From Ulva prolifera (taxonomy: Eukaryota; Chlorophyta; Ulvophyceae; Ulvales; Ulvaceae): DNA of 64,000 nucleotides. The stretch lies in the NCBI GenBank assembly GCA_023078555.1, contig CM041196.1, forward strand, positions 434,001-498,000, read 5' to 3'. The first letter of the stretch is position 1. The number at the start of each line of letters is the position of its first letter. A model generated the notes under the pieces. That model made no database searches, was not told the DNA's origin, and saw only the letters and a list, made by a program, of their open reading frames with translations. The position numbers were made by a program, and so were the translations under genes. Positions 22,943 to 35,582 of this stretch are shown piece after piece.

Positions 22943-25900
22943 ATGCTTCCCAGAACGGTGCATGATGTAACACAGCAACTCGCAGACTCCGGGCTTTGCT
23001 GTGCAACGCGGCCAGCAAGCACTTCGCCTGGACTGAAGGTAAAGCCGGGAACATGGTACTGCGTACAGCTAACATCCGATGACATCATCTATGGAGTTAG
23101 CTTCCCTCTGGTGTGGTCCTCCTTACTTTGGCATCGCCGTGGCTTCCCCCATGATCCTGTCGTGGGCATGTTGATAGTGTGCGAGCGGACCCCTCGACGT
23201 GAAAGGGCATCGTGACCGCTTACGTGTGGCATCTATTACAGCGGCCGGCCATCGACGCGTGGTACCTGCCGAAGATCAAGGCGGTCGCAGCCTATAGCGT
23301 TGAGACCAAGCAGTTCAAAGTCCAGGACGTGGAGCCGCTCAGCCTGACGAGGCACAATCCGTCGCTGCGAGGGCTAGTAAAATTCACTGGGATCCATGAG
23401 GGTAATCGTGCCGTCAAAGACCTGGAGTTCTGGATAGCCTTGCATACCGACGACAGCGGGGCAACCCGCGAGGTGCGCCCCGTCACCAGACCTGTGCACA
23501 TTACCGCTCCGTGACCGGGTCATAAAACATGCCTACACCTGATCGCCCAGCATCTTGCACAAACGTACGTCAACATAAATTCAATTGTTCCATCTGAATG
23601 CATCCCCTCCAGGTCCTCGTCCTGACCACCGTCTCGGATGGCGCTACAGCCCACCCACCAGACCCCATCCAATGCGACACAACATCCATAGCCAAGCAGC
23701 ATCACGCCGATTCACCGATGCATCTCAGCTCTGATGCTGAAGATGACGGCTCCCCTTCAGCGTCGCACCAACAGCTGCCGCAGAACCTCCCTCCTCCTAA
23801 GCCCATCGATGGAGCTCCTACCCCGCCGAGTCTCCAACCTGATCTGCCACAGCTACCACCACCCAGCCAGGCTGCACCGCATCCCCACAAGACCTCGAAA
23901 CTCCCTCCCAGCACCATCCCCGTCCTCAAGACTGAGCCGAAAGACACCTTCTCACCTGCGCAGCCGGACACCCCGGCAACCACCACGCCCCCGCGCCTTC
24001 CGCAGGCCCCCCCCCCTCCCACACCAGGCAACCACTTGTCCGCTCCCGAGCCTCACATTCAGTGCCCCTCTCGCCACGATCTTGTGCTGGGGCTCAACAC
24101 CTGCAGCCAGGCTGATGCAGAGGCCCAGCCGTGCGACTTGGTCTCCCCACGTCCAGCTGTGGCGGCTGTGGCCGACAATTGCGACGCGGTAACTCCGGCG
24201 CAAGCACGGCCAGCGAGCAGGCCTGCATCCCCCCCGACCACACACCCCTACACCAGCTTGGCGGCTGACTTTCTCATGCTGCCCCAGGCGGGCACGCCTT
24301 TCCGAGATGCTGGCGCTGCGCATGCCGACCTGGCGGACGATCACACCCTGTGCCACGATGCAGCAGTACCTGTCGGCCCGGGCATGAGGCCACGGGTCGC
24401 TGCGGCAACGGCGGACACAGGGGCGGAGGCGGCGGTGGCGACAGCCGCCGACGGTGCCAAAGGTTGCTGCAGCGGCGGCAGCAGGCGCCGCGGCCGAAAG
24501 CGCCGCGGCGGAGGCGGAGGTGGGCCCGCAGCGGCGGCCTCCGCGGCCACCAAAGTCTCCCGGACCGACCGCAGCACCCTGCACCCAGCGCCGCCCGCCA
24601 CGGCTGTTGCCCCTGCCTGCCCCAGTGCCGGCACGGCCCCGCCTGAGCTGGACAGTGCAGCCGCCGCACCGCGGGCCGCACGGCTAACGCGGCCCGCCGG
24701 CCGCGGCCCGGGGCATGCTGCCGGCAGCGGCCCCCCAGGGGTCTGTGCTGCAGCCGGGCCGTCTGCTGGGCATGCTGAAGCGGCGCAGCAAGCGCCGGCA
24801 CGAGATCCCGGCCTCCTTTACGCGGGGCATAATGATACCCCTGTAGCCGCGAGCCCGCCCCTGGCTTCCACGACCAGCCCGCGCAGCCAGGACGCCCCAC
24901 CCAGTGCCAGCGGGCTGGGCGACATTGAATCGCGAGCGGCTGGCAAGGCGCGTGCAGAGAAGGGCCGTCGGAAGGGAGCTCGGGCAGCACAGCCTGACGC
25001 GGCCGCACGGCTGAGCCCCCTCACACGGCAAAATGATTCAGCGCAGGATGGCGGCGCCGAACGTGCTGCCGCAGCGGGTCCCCCGGATAGACAAGGAGGC
25101 GGAGGAGCTCCGAGCGCAGCGGGGCGTGCCGTTGTCGCCCGGCCACCACGGCCACCCCGTGCCGCCATTCTCGGGCCCGGCTTCGCAGGGGATGTGCCGG
25201 TCGCCGCGTCCTCTCCCCCGGGGAACAGCATGCATGCGTCTGGCGCTCCTGATGCCCGCGCGTCTGCAGCAGCCGCCGACACGGCGGCGGCGCGCGGGCC
25301 GCCCCTCAGTGCCGCCGCCACAGCATGCATCGGGCGCTCGAGAGCTGCAGTGGCCCGCCCCGCCACGTCTGCTGAGGCATGTGCCGGCGCGCCGCAATGT
25401 AACAGCGCCGGTGCCGGAGTCGGCCCCGGCATGCGCAGCGCACACGCCATGCATGCAGCACCAGCGGACGCGACCCCCAGGCATTGTCAGACCGTGGCCG
25501 CAGTGCCTGCGGCGGCGCATGTTTCCACCTCGCCTACGCGCGGAGCGGCGCACACGCATGGGAGCGGCGGAGAGCGCACAGAGCGCGCACTGCGCAGTCC
25601 ACTGCTGGCGGCCTCCTCAGGACCAGGCTGGAATACACCTGGTCCGCTGACGGCCCAGGCGCGGGACCCCAGCACGCAGCACGCAGCGTCGCCTTCTGTG
25701 TGTGCGGTGCAAGTCTCGTCTGCCGCGGCAGCCGCACGGCCTACGGACGGCAGCACCATACGGGCGGATGCAATGCATGCGCCAGCGCCGGCGCAGGCTG
25801 GTGCGGCTGCTGGGGAGGTGGCAGGGGTGAACGGCCGGCCGGATGGGGGGCCTGCGGTGGGCTGTGCTGAGGGGGGTGCTGTTGGGGACGAGGTGTTTAT

Positions 25901-26141
25901 GCTGCCACTGCTGAGGGCCCGTCGGGAGGGGGGCCTGCGGCTGAGCCCCCCGGAGATCGTCGAGTTCAACGGGCGCGTGCGCGAGAACCTCGCGCTGCTG
26001 CGGCGGGAGCACGCGGCGGACTGCGCATACCTCGAGCGGCTGCTCATGGCGGAGGCGGCGCGGAGCCGCGCGAACGAGGCGGCACTGGAGCGGCTGCGGG
26101 AGGGGGCCGCGGCACCGCCGGCGGGCGCCCCGCCGCCGTGA
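22943..26141 (+). CDS. Paralogue of the 17.8-kb gene: possible B3-like N-terminus, long disordered region, coiled coil (about 982 aa)
   Basis: The model is join(22943..23110, 23242..23493, 23613..26141), with all introns in phase 0. An alternative GTGCGC donor at 23473/23474 is also in phase. Exon 1 ends with WYCVQLTSDDIIYGVSFPL, at the same relative point as LTATDLGRGLTLPP in the upstream gene, which supports common descent. Exon 2 reads RPAIDAWYLPKIKAV and later RGLVKFTGIHEGNRAVKDLE, with beta-strand-like spacing consistent with a B3-like fold but not proof of it. Exon 3 codes for about 840 residues rich in Ala, Pro and Gly with a basic patch RRRGRKRR (about 24485). It ends in a charged, leucine-containing helix (25935-26105). 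Likely nuclear. No partner or target can be named. Confidence 0.6.
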
Positions 26142-27370
26142 CGTATCCGCCACAGCCAGCCTGCAGCCGCATCGAACCACTCCGCAGCAGCAGTATGGGG
26201 TCGGAGAGAGGGCGGGGGGATGCATGGCATGGCACGCGTCGCGCCCGTCCAGCCGGTGGCCGCGCAGAAGAGCTTGATCGCTGGTAGACCGCCGTGGTCA
26301 GTTTGCACATGGCATCGGCAGGGCTGGGTGAGGGTGTGGGTGTGCCGCCAGCATTGCAGAGGACGCCGAGGCGGTGGCGCTGTGCATGGCGGCCGAGCGC
26401 AAGCCCTGCTGACGGACCGTAGCCGAGTGCCTTTTCTTTCTAGTGCATACCTGTGTGTGTCTCCGCTCCTCGGCAGCGTTCCGGTCCCTGCTGCGCAGCC
26501 CTCCGCGCAGCGGCCGCAGAAGCGCGTGCTCGCTGTGGCCGTTGAGGCCGCGCGAGTCCTCAGCACCGATGCGCTGTGTGGCAGCTTGTGGCGGTGATGG
26601 TGTGATTGCACGTGAGGGCATGCGATCGCAGCAGGCAGGCCTGGGAGGGGCTCGGTGTGATGAACATGTGGCGTGCACAGCACAGGCGGCTGGCAGTCGA
26701 TGGCCACGTGGCCTGCGCTGCACCACCTACCTTGGCGTGGCCAGCCTGCGGGCATGGCTGTGCATGCACTCGTGCAGGCCCGCCTCTTCTAGCGTCTGGG
26801 CAACATGCAATCGCTTCTGCTGCCGGGTCCGGCGGCGTCGAAGGGTAGGAGAATCACGATGTGTTGCATCAGAAGCAGAGCAGTTCAGAACATGCCAGAT
26901 CATGAACGATGTCTGACACCCACTGCCCATGGAGGACTCTGAAGTGTCGAGGACTGGGCGCTCGTTACAGGTCCAAAGCAGGGCTTGCTTGCATCCATGA
27001 TGTGAATCATATCACATCATGTGATCCACATGCTAGGGCTCTGCAGACCTGCTCCTGTCCGTGTGTTCACACACAAGCACATGATATGAACCGCAATGCG
27101 TACATGCAGCTGTGCCCAGCGTAGGTGAGGACAGAGGACTGTGAGGCTATTTGTGCTTGGAGCACTTTGCAGTATGTTCACCTGCTCAGGGCTAGTTCTG
27201 AGACCGGTTCCAGCTGTGTTTTTGTGTGTGGGCCGTGGGGACTGTGCGTGCGTGTGTGGGTGTGTGCTTGGCGGTCTGCGGATCTGTGTCGTTTGCTGCG
27301 CCGGTGATGGGTTTTCTGGGCGTGGTGGTGGGTGTTGCGTGCGTGGGTGTCTGGGTGTGTGCTTCGTCTG

Positions 27371-27425
27371 CTTGCTTCTTTCGCAGTGCTGCCCGCCTTG
27401 CTGCCTTTGTCCTTGTAACACACAC
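27371..27425 (-). repeat. R1 element, long form
   Basis: About 55 nt here match the copy at 62058-62110 (both carry TTGCTGCCTTTGTCCTTG). The core GTTACAAGGACAAAGGC reads on the - strand. Unlike the other loci, I see no clear direct repeat around it. Confidence 0.8.
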
Positions 27426-29421
27426 GCAGGATGGAGAGGCACTGGCACAGAACCCAATATCATCGCTTGCAGGTCGTGAGGATCCATCTGATTCCACCTG
27501 CGCACACAGCTGCGTATCAGAGATGTTCACGCACGACATTGTGATGCAACTTCACTTGCAGAACTGTCGACAGCGCCCACTCTCGTTTCAGGCCTCGGTT
27601 GAGCTGACAGCCCGCTCGCATTTCGGCAACGACAACCTCGCGGAGTGGCGGTCAGCCTGTCAGTGCGGAATTCTATGAACTTCGAGCATCTGATCCAACG
27701 GTGGTCGCTGTCTGGCTCCACCGATACGTCCGCTTGCCAACTTGCACGTGCCATCGATATCAAGGATGACTCTGCAGCAGGCATGCCTCAGGATCGATAG
27801 GGACTCGTGCATAGAATAGGCAAGGCACTGGACTGCGGCCGACTGCTTTGTCGCGTTGTCGTTGGCGCATAGGACAAGCGGGGTGGTAGCACTGCCGCGA
27901 CACCGACGCCTGCTGCTGCTGGGTACATGCATTCGCACGTGCGATCGGCGACGGCGTTGGTCTCTCCAGCACGTCACCGAGCCGAAGCGAGGTATACGGC
28001 GCCTGTCGTGATGTCCACGGACCAAATACATTGACTGTGCAGTGCAGGTGCCATGTCCGAGTGCACTTTTGGGCAGGTGCGTGCGCAGATTGAAACAGGC
28101 GATGATAGCAACTTGCAAGCCATGTAATGACACATTGCCATGGGAAGTAACGTTCACGCTCGTGACCGTTTCTTCGATCAGCCACGAAGCGGCACTGCGC
28201 CTTCATGTTTTTGTCGGTATCGTGTTGCAGTGAGCGTATATAAATGATATATAGATATATTCTATGTGAATGTACGGTGGGTTCCCATAGTCGCACGTGC
28301 TGACGCCATGTAGTATCTCCGGAGATATCTGACACGTGGCGCGCCATGGCGTCAGGTACACCTTTCCCCTCCACGGTCCACCGATACATGGTCGGAACAC
28401 ACAGCTGCCCAGGAGGGAACGCAACTCTGGAGACCTGAGATTCGAGCCGTGCTCGCGCAATTCGAGCCGTGCATGCGCGTACCTGTGTTGGCTAAATCAT
28501 GCCGTACCAGGCCGGCAAACGGACGGTGTGTGGGTGTGTGGGTGTGTGGAGCCCCACTGTGGGCCCTGTCGACGGTCTGCCATGCGCCAGCTCTCGTGTT
28601 TGCCCTGTCAAAGCCCGTCTTGCTGCCTTGCGCGATGTAAAGCTCCCTCAATCGAAGCGGACTTCTCTACATGGACCCGTGCCTGCCCTAGAGAATCATC
28701 GTCCGGACCTGTTTCTGGACGGCAGTGCCAAGACACGGCAGCCGGAGTTAAATAAGACAACTACGGCCATGTAATCGAAACCATGGAGTGTGTACACCAG
28801 CATCAGTCACAATTCTGGTACCAGCCAAGCTCCTCTGCCTGCCAGAAGGCGTGCACCTGCGTCTCCCCTCAGCTGCAGCACTTGCTGCATAGCATGCGCA
28901 TGACTTTTACACGTCATTTTCGATTTGTATCGAGCCGTCACTGCAATGTGGAAGGGCTCACTGATTCTCTCAGCGATTCATCGGCACTGCGTGGACTGCA
29001 GCAGGGAATGCCACTTGCACCCCCCTTGCACTTGCTGCATTGTTATCTGACATTGCAGCCACATCGTCAAGGTCTGGTCCAAGGCATCATGTGACTGTGA
29101 AATCGAAGCTTGTGGAACTCCTGGTTTGCTTCGGATTAATTCGGAGACAAGGAAGTCTGGCTTGGACACTGTAATGCCCCATTGCATACGAACACTGAGA
29201 GGGCCTTGGACCATGTGCCGTGTCAATTGCAAGCCTAGCACTGCAGCATGCAGATCACTGCTGATGCCATCACACCCAGATGGCCGCTGGGCGCCTGCGG
29301 CCGCAGAGACGTATGCCAATCAGGTATACAGAACAAACTGCAGGTGCTTTCATTCAAAGTTTGTACTGCAGTACCCAGGACCGTCAGCAGGCTTAAGGGC
29401 TGCCTGCGGCTGTGGCTCTGT

Positions 29422-29460
29422 GGCAATCCCGTTGTACAGCGGCCATGTAACTGGATTGCC
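29422..29460. repeat. 39-nt hairpin repeat, copy 2
   Basis: Same length and 32 of 39 bases identical to 6317-6355, with GGCAATCC and GGATTGCC as complementary ends and AGCGGCCAT in the loop region. Confidence 0.6.
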
Positions 29461-30295
29461 ACCGGCTCTGCGCAGAGCTCTGCCACGGTGCCGCCCGGGA
29501 ACTCAGGTGATACCATCACCGTCCCAGCTTTGCTACTGTCAGAAAAGATCAGGCCTTGCTGCCTTGATACTTGCAACACTAGATGCACATGCCCATCTTG
29601 CATGAGAGGACTGGGAAGCTGGGGGCAGTGGCACAACTGACCTGCACGTGGGCCCAGGTGCCACCACTTATCTCGCCTCAGCGGAAGGTCTGAGTCGAGG
29701 CAAAAGAGACTCCGGGCGTCATTATAGACCAGGCAGGGACTTGTCTGGGTCACACATCCAGAAGCACCTCACATTTCACTGCTCTGCGCTGTGATGGCCA
29801 AATCGACTGTGCTGTGTAATTACCTCAAGGTAAAGTCAATCGGAGCCGCATCGTGTTGGACATTGACGACTGTGTTGTACTCCTGCTCGGTGCCTGGGGT
29901 GCCTCCTGCCACTGTGGCCTTGTCTTGGTTCTACAGCTGGGCGTGGTCATGCATCGTGGACTGCTGCAACACTGGACAGCAAGCAAGTATATGAGGCAGA
30001 TATCAAAATGAAATTCCACGTGTATACCTCAGATATTGAGGTGGAATTCCACATGAATTTTGAAGGTCTTTTGGTGTAACCACACAGCAAAGGCAACTGT
30101 AAACCACGTGTCTCTTGGGCTTGCAGGGCAGCATCGTGCAATATGCTTTTATGTGTGAGGCTGCTTCCAGCTGTGCCTCTGGCACCTGCCCATCAAGCCT
30201 CCCATTGCAATGCATTCAATGCAAGTTACTTCAGATGCTGCTGGGATGGCCAGCACATGCAGACTCTACAGAGGATGTGACGGGGATTGCAGACA

Positions 30296-30353
30296 AACGT
30301 TGCAACCTACCTGACCAGCTTTGTCCTTGTAACACACACGAACGTTGCAACCT
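30296..30353 (-). repeat. R1 element flanked by 13-nt direct repeats
   Basis: AACGTTGCAACCT lies at 30296-30308 and 30341-30353, bracketing 32 nt that contain CTTTGTCCTTGTAACACACA. This is the R1 core on the - strand. The flanking repeat is unrelated to those at the other R1 loci. Confidence 0.75.
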
Positions 30354-30419
30354 GTTGTGTTGCGGGCACAAACGTGCTGTGCGCACTCACACCAGCGCGC
30401 AAGCTTGCTCGGCGCGGCC

Positions 30420-30626
30420 ATGGCCAGGATCAATATGCATGCCACGCCACGTATTCAGGGTTACGTCGTGTGCACCAGCCCACGCGTCGAGTGTTTGATC
30501 TGTCGCACGCCAGTCCGAGCTCGCTGTCAGCTAAAAACTCCAGGAATTCGACAGATCGCATGTTCCCTCTGTGCCCAACTCGGCTATAGCGGCATATTAC
30601 ACGGGGTCATGTCATTTTCACATTGA
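30420..30626 (+). CDS. Hypothetical 68-aa frame with two CxxC pairs
   Basis: The frame begins MARINMHATPRIQGYVV and contains two CxxC pairs separated by 19 residues (CLIC...CSLC), plus a further Cys on each side. The spacing is compatible with a small zinc ribbon. It ends at a TGA at 30626. No upstream or downstream exon could be joined with confidence, and no family is recognised. Confidence 0.25.
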   Translation: MARINMHATPRIQGYVVCTSPRVECLICRTPVRARCQLKTPGIRQIACSLCAQLGYSGILHGVMSFSH

Positions 30627-30962
30627 GCAACCGGGCCGCTGCGAACACAGCTCGGCGCCGGCTACCTGCCCGTGCGCGTGTGCTCGCGATCACGTATGCA
30701 TGGCTGCAACCCTCGCAGGCGGTCTCCTCCGGATCGATCCGCAAAAGTAGCTCTCGCCTGCTTCACGCGCATGCGCCTGCTGCGCTCATGCGATGGCGTA
30801 ACGCATGTACGCACAAGCGCACTGAAGTGCTGCAGCCACGAAAGGAACATCACGAGCCCAGGGCGCGAGTGTGCGTGCTGGTGGTGACAGGCTGCGTGTG
30901 GCGGGGTCGTTCATCTCGAGGTGCACCGAGAGGACGCAGTGTTGGTTTAGAGCCGTTCGCTC

Positions 30963-31579
30963 TTCTGTACATACTACCGTAAGGATGATGCGTCTGCGAC
31001 TCGATGTCGGTGCCGGCTATGACAGGGAGCCCTGGCATGCCAGCTGGCAGGGCTACCGGTATCTATACCTACGTAGCTGCAGCGGAAATAGACATCAGTC
31101 ATGGCAGCTGCATGGCCACATGGTATTTACTGGTTATGATCTCGAGTTTGATGGGTGTCACAGCGCCAGACTAATATTGACACCCGGAGACAGTGTGGTG
31201 ACATCCTCCGGCATCAACAGCGCGCATGCATGCATGCATGCATGGGTATGGTACCCCTCCTAGCCACCGAGCCGTGCGCTATCCAGACCTGCCCGCGGCC
31301 GAGCTCCTGCACGCACTCCACTCATGCAGCCGCAGGCTGTGTCTCCTATTCTACTTCAAGTGTGTGTGCATACACGCTCTCGAATTCTACCGGGTCCCAC
31401 ATAATCTACACAGCTGTAGGTACAGAAGAGCACTTCAACAACTACCGCAGTGCGCGGTCACACTCCGAAAGAGGTGGCCCATGCATATATGCGCCCTTCC
31501 CAAACTTGAGTTCCTGCATCATGGCCAGGCACTGCCGCAGGCACGCACACCTAACTTCACTTCAGAAAAAATAATCTAA
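30963..31579 (+). other. Possible exon region, unassigned
   Basis: Open + frames at 30985-31263 (with HGHMVFTGYDLEFDG) and 31226-31579 overlap a (CATG)n microsatellite at 31224-31244. They could be exons of a small gene starting near 30.4 kb, but splice phases could not be resolved. I would not call a product. Confidence 0.2.
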
Positions 31580-34500
31580 TGTGTGACATCAGTATGTTGG
31601 CTAGTGTGTGCAGTGCTCCTGTTCCTGTGGCCACCGGTGCACAACGTGACGTCACGGTGGTCGGTGGTGCCATAGCCACCTGCCTCTCCGACTGACCCTT
31701 TGTCACCCCAACACCCAAAAGAATGCACGCCTGGTGTCCCATGAGCAGGACCAGACGCTCGTATCAGCAATATCAAGGGGTTGGCTCTCTTCAGAGACGC
31801 TCATCGGCTGGGCGCCGTCGAGCCATGCCGAATCCAGGGTGGATCCCCAACGTCAACGCGCTCCTGCCAGTTGCACAGGGCAGCCATGCTGCGTTGCCGC
31901 AGCCTGTGCGGCGTTGGCAGCCCGCGCAGCCGCAGAGCCGCACCTTGCATGCATGCTCTGTCCGGCGCCGCGACAGTGGGGTGTGCCACAGCAACGACAC
32001 CTGAATTTACTGAGCCGTCTCCTATTGGACTCCTGTTGGACATTGACAACCGCGTTGCCAGGACCACACCTGCACACAAGGGGTGAACCACCTGGTCACC
32101 CCCCCTCATGATCAGAGCCACCTGGAAACCCCCATCGGAGGACCGTATGGGACTCACAGGGACTCACAGGGCCGTACAGCCTGCAGTGCTACCTGCCTCC
32201 GCGCAGGTGCATGCATCTGCAGCAGACTGCTTTGCACGTGCGGTACCATGTCATTTCATGGCCACACTGTCCTGCAGCTGGCCGGTATGCTTCAAAGCTC
32301 TGAGGCGTCGAAGCGGCTGCAGATGGGAGATGGGCCACAGGAGGCAGGAGGCAGGAGGCGTGTGCAACCTCGCTTGAGGTGGGGGGTTTCAACGATCGTG
32401 GCGCTGCAGACTGCCTACACTGGAAAAGCAACACTGCCACATGCATTCACCTGCACCTGTGAGGATGCTGACCACCCATGCCACTTACATGAACAGGAGG
32501 TGGGGACCACTGCGTGTGGCTGCTGGGGTTTTGCCCTATGAAAAACAAACAAGAAACAACATATGCTCCCGCTGCATATGTCCTGATAGCATATGTGATG
32601 GCATGATGATTGCAGCACAGGCACGCAGAGTCACGTTAGTGAGGGCAACACTCATAATACTTACTCCTGCCTTACACCGCAGATGCGCAGAGACGCGCCG
32701 GCCCGTGCCTGAGGGTGGCCTGTATATCTTGTAAGGTCTACCTCATCAGATCTCGCCGTACGCTGAGCACCGCCTCTGGGCGCATACTTTCCGAAAGCGT
32801 GAATGTATGCGCATGCATGGGCACGCACCCAGGCATCATCACACGAGAATCATCACACCAAGCTCGTCACAGACATATCATATGATATGACCAGCGCACA
32901 TGGCATTCGCAACTCACGACAGCCTCCGCAGCAAAGCGCTGCTCCCACCGGCGCCACAGCAGTCTGCCGACATCCTATGCTGATATGAAATTTGTTCACT
33001 GCAGCGATGCCGTGTCGTCGGGAGCCCTAAGGGATGTGGACCGCCGCAGCTGGCCTCGCTGGGACAATATCGAGTGGCGCACGTGCTCCGCTCCGTACGT
33101 CGCCGCGGGGGCAGTTTGGTGACACCTGCGAGACAGCGAAAAAGCTCAGGGGACAACTTCGTGCGGGCATGTGGTTGCAGCGGCCGGAACAATTCCTCGA
33201 GCGGCGGCCAAGGCGATGGCTTCAGGTCGCTACCCCCTCCCAACCCCCACTGGCGCCCCATGCGGTGCGCTGGCCCGATATCGATATGTTGCATGTACAT
33301 GACGTCCGCACCGCCTTGCACCCCTCGCGCCACGCTTCTATAACGACATCACCTCTCCAGCCTCTGGAATCGTTTAAGGAGCTTGGAGGCTGCCGGCGGC
33401 GTGAGTTCAGGCCATGGCGCAGCTGTGCGGTGTGGGCCCTGTTCGAGCAACAAGTGTAACGCGCACAAATAGTGCGGTGCAGGAACGAACTCCATGAGCG
33501 CGATCGAAGCTTACCTGGGGCACATCCGAGCCGCTTGACGCACGGGCTGCTGCGTCAGGAACCCAGACCGGGGCCCCGCGGGCGCTGGTGCCAAGAACGA
33601 TGATTTTCAACGTACGTCGGTATCGCTGTCGGGCAGGCCCCGCCCGCGGGCTGGAGCAGCTGCTCCTCGATTAGGCATCAGCCACGCTGGCATTTGTCAC
33701 TATACTAATTATGCCAGCGTTGCAAGTTGGGGCCAGCGCGATGGCGCGCCGAGGTTGAAGCGGCATCACACTATGCTGGTCGCATCGCGAGTTTACACGT
33801 GTGTGCTCCACCTTTGACACTGGGGATACGTCATCGGGCCGTCAAATTTGCATAACCCCGTCGAGCTCGACGATGCACCGAGCTAAGCAGCCACGGAGCG
33901 GCACAGCCATAGGCGAAGCAGTGGACATGGTGAATCGAATGCGCTGATGCGCCCTTGCACGCGTGCTGCTGCACCGATTGGGTCACCTGTGGCTAGCACA
34001 GTGGATGGCCAGTATCTGAGTGGTACATATGTGTCTCAGGCCATGCACGCATGACGGTGCATCTGTGCCGAGAGCCCTGAGCCGTGCTGCCCTGATCGAT
34101 CGGCATGCAGGCAAATTCAGGTAGACAGACGGGCGAGGCTATATGACATGACTCGGCAGGCCGCCAGCGGAAAATACAGCAAAATACATCCGTGAGAGCG
34201 GGCTGGGGTTTGACCATGAGATGCGCTTTGCAGGCACGGAAGCAGGCGTAAGAATATGCATGGATTGACAAAGGTCCTGGTTGCAGCGCTAGCATACGCG
34301 GCAGTGCGTGTATGTTGCCCGGGCGGGATCCGGCGGAGACGGCGGGATCATCGCCGGGACGTCTGCATTGTGCTATAGTTGAACATGGGTTTGACGTACG
34401 CACTGATGTCAGCGTAGGCTGCGTGCGGCACATCAACGGCATCCCGTTCATCGTCGAACATGATGCATCGTTTTCGATTGTATTAGTAGTAACTGGCTGT

Positions 34501-35582
34501 CAGCAGACTAGGAGGTCAGCGTTGCATGACATCGGGGTATGAAAAAATCTCATGTGCATGGCCGGCCATTTACCAGTAATTCCAGTGCGCAGCAACATAT
34601 CAGCATCATTGGCATGCACAAGAAATATTCGTCAGTTTTACTTTAGTATTCATTTAGCAATGCAAAGTCTCTCTCGCAATCCTGAAATCTGTTGGCGCGC
34701 ATGCACACTCGGAGCAGAGGCTGTCGCATCCCGGAGCGCACGCTGCACTGGCACCCACATTTACCACCTCTGAGCACCAGACACAATACTTTTACCTCTG
34801 CTTGTCCGTCTGCGTAGCTGTTGCCCAACGTATGCCTTTCCCAGCCTTCGTTCGCACAACACGCTTCATCGACGCTATAGCACCTGGAGAACCACCTGTC
34901 GAGCAAGACGTCAAGGTTCGTCCAAGCTGCAGTCTATCGCCGTCAATACGTCTACTTCGATGTGCTTATATCAGTGAAGCTTTTGCCTGTGATCTTGCCG
35001 CTTAGCCCCGACGATCCCGTCGTCCAAGCTATGTGCATGGCTTGAAGCATAGCTGCTCACTCGTTGTATTTAGAGCACTGGCAACCCGTCGTGGTAGTTC
35101 ATGATCCCATATTTGCTACTTGCCTGTGGTTTTGCCGGCGTTGGGTACGGACTAAGCACACATATCATGATGCTTCATGCCCAGTGAAAGCAATTTCGCA
35201 CTCGCGCTGACTCTCGGCTGCCGCACTGTTACTGACGCATTTCATAGCTGAACAGGAAACATTTCTGCCTGACACAAGGTGTTTTTCAGGTCACGAGACT
35301 GCGGCTTTGCGAAGAGCGTTCTGGTTTGAGTCACATCAGTCGTGCGCCCTTCCACGGCCCTCTTGTTTTGTGCATGGCACTTCTTACGCTTGCAATGAGC
35401 CCGCAAGTGATTGTGTCTATCAAAGAGAATATTGTAGTTCCTCTAGCCTGAATTGGCTGTGGTTTGAGAGGTGCCAGAGGCTTCTGCACTGTTTCGCCAC
35501 CGCATGCTCGTGAAGCTGCCGCTGACACCAATGGTGGCGCGTTGTCGGCCGAGCTAATGCACACCGCTATTCAGGATTCGAA
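31580..35582. other. Stretch without a supported gene
   Basis: Short open frames are scattered on both strands. One short frame (ATG 34832 to a possible donor at about 34915, MPFPAFVRTTRFIDAIAPGE at its start) could be a 5' exon of the 35.6-kb gene, but the phase does not match directly. TTGGACATTGAC with similar flanks occurs at about 29858 and 32035, suggesting an old dispersed repeat. Short tandem repeats occur at 32146-32170 and 32337-32360. Confidence 0.35.

Larger units (their letters stand above)
26142..30290. other. Gene-poor stretch with short open frames only
   Basis: Frames of up to about 200 codons occur on both strands, for example 27760-28389 (-), 29126-29605 (+) and 29235-29753 (-), with overlapping open antisense frames. 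None forms a phase-consistent chain or shows a domain. A GTGTGTGG microsatellite lies at about 28523-28553, and an AT-rich run (TATATAAATGATATATAG...) at about 28236-28262. Confidence 0.4.

Noticed and set aside
25487..26755. A 422-codon - frame opposite the 22.9-kb gene
   Set aside because: It is antisense to a phase-supported coding exon and consists of Ala/Arg/Ser/Pro-rich shadow sequence.
31224..31244. (CATG)n run as a possible regulatory element
   Set aside because: It is a simple microsatellite; CATGCATG is common across this DNA.
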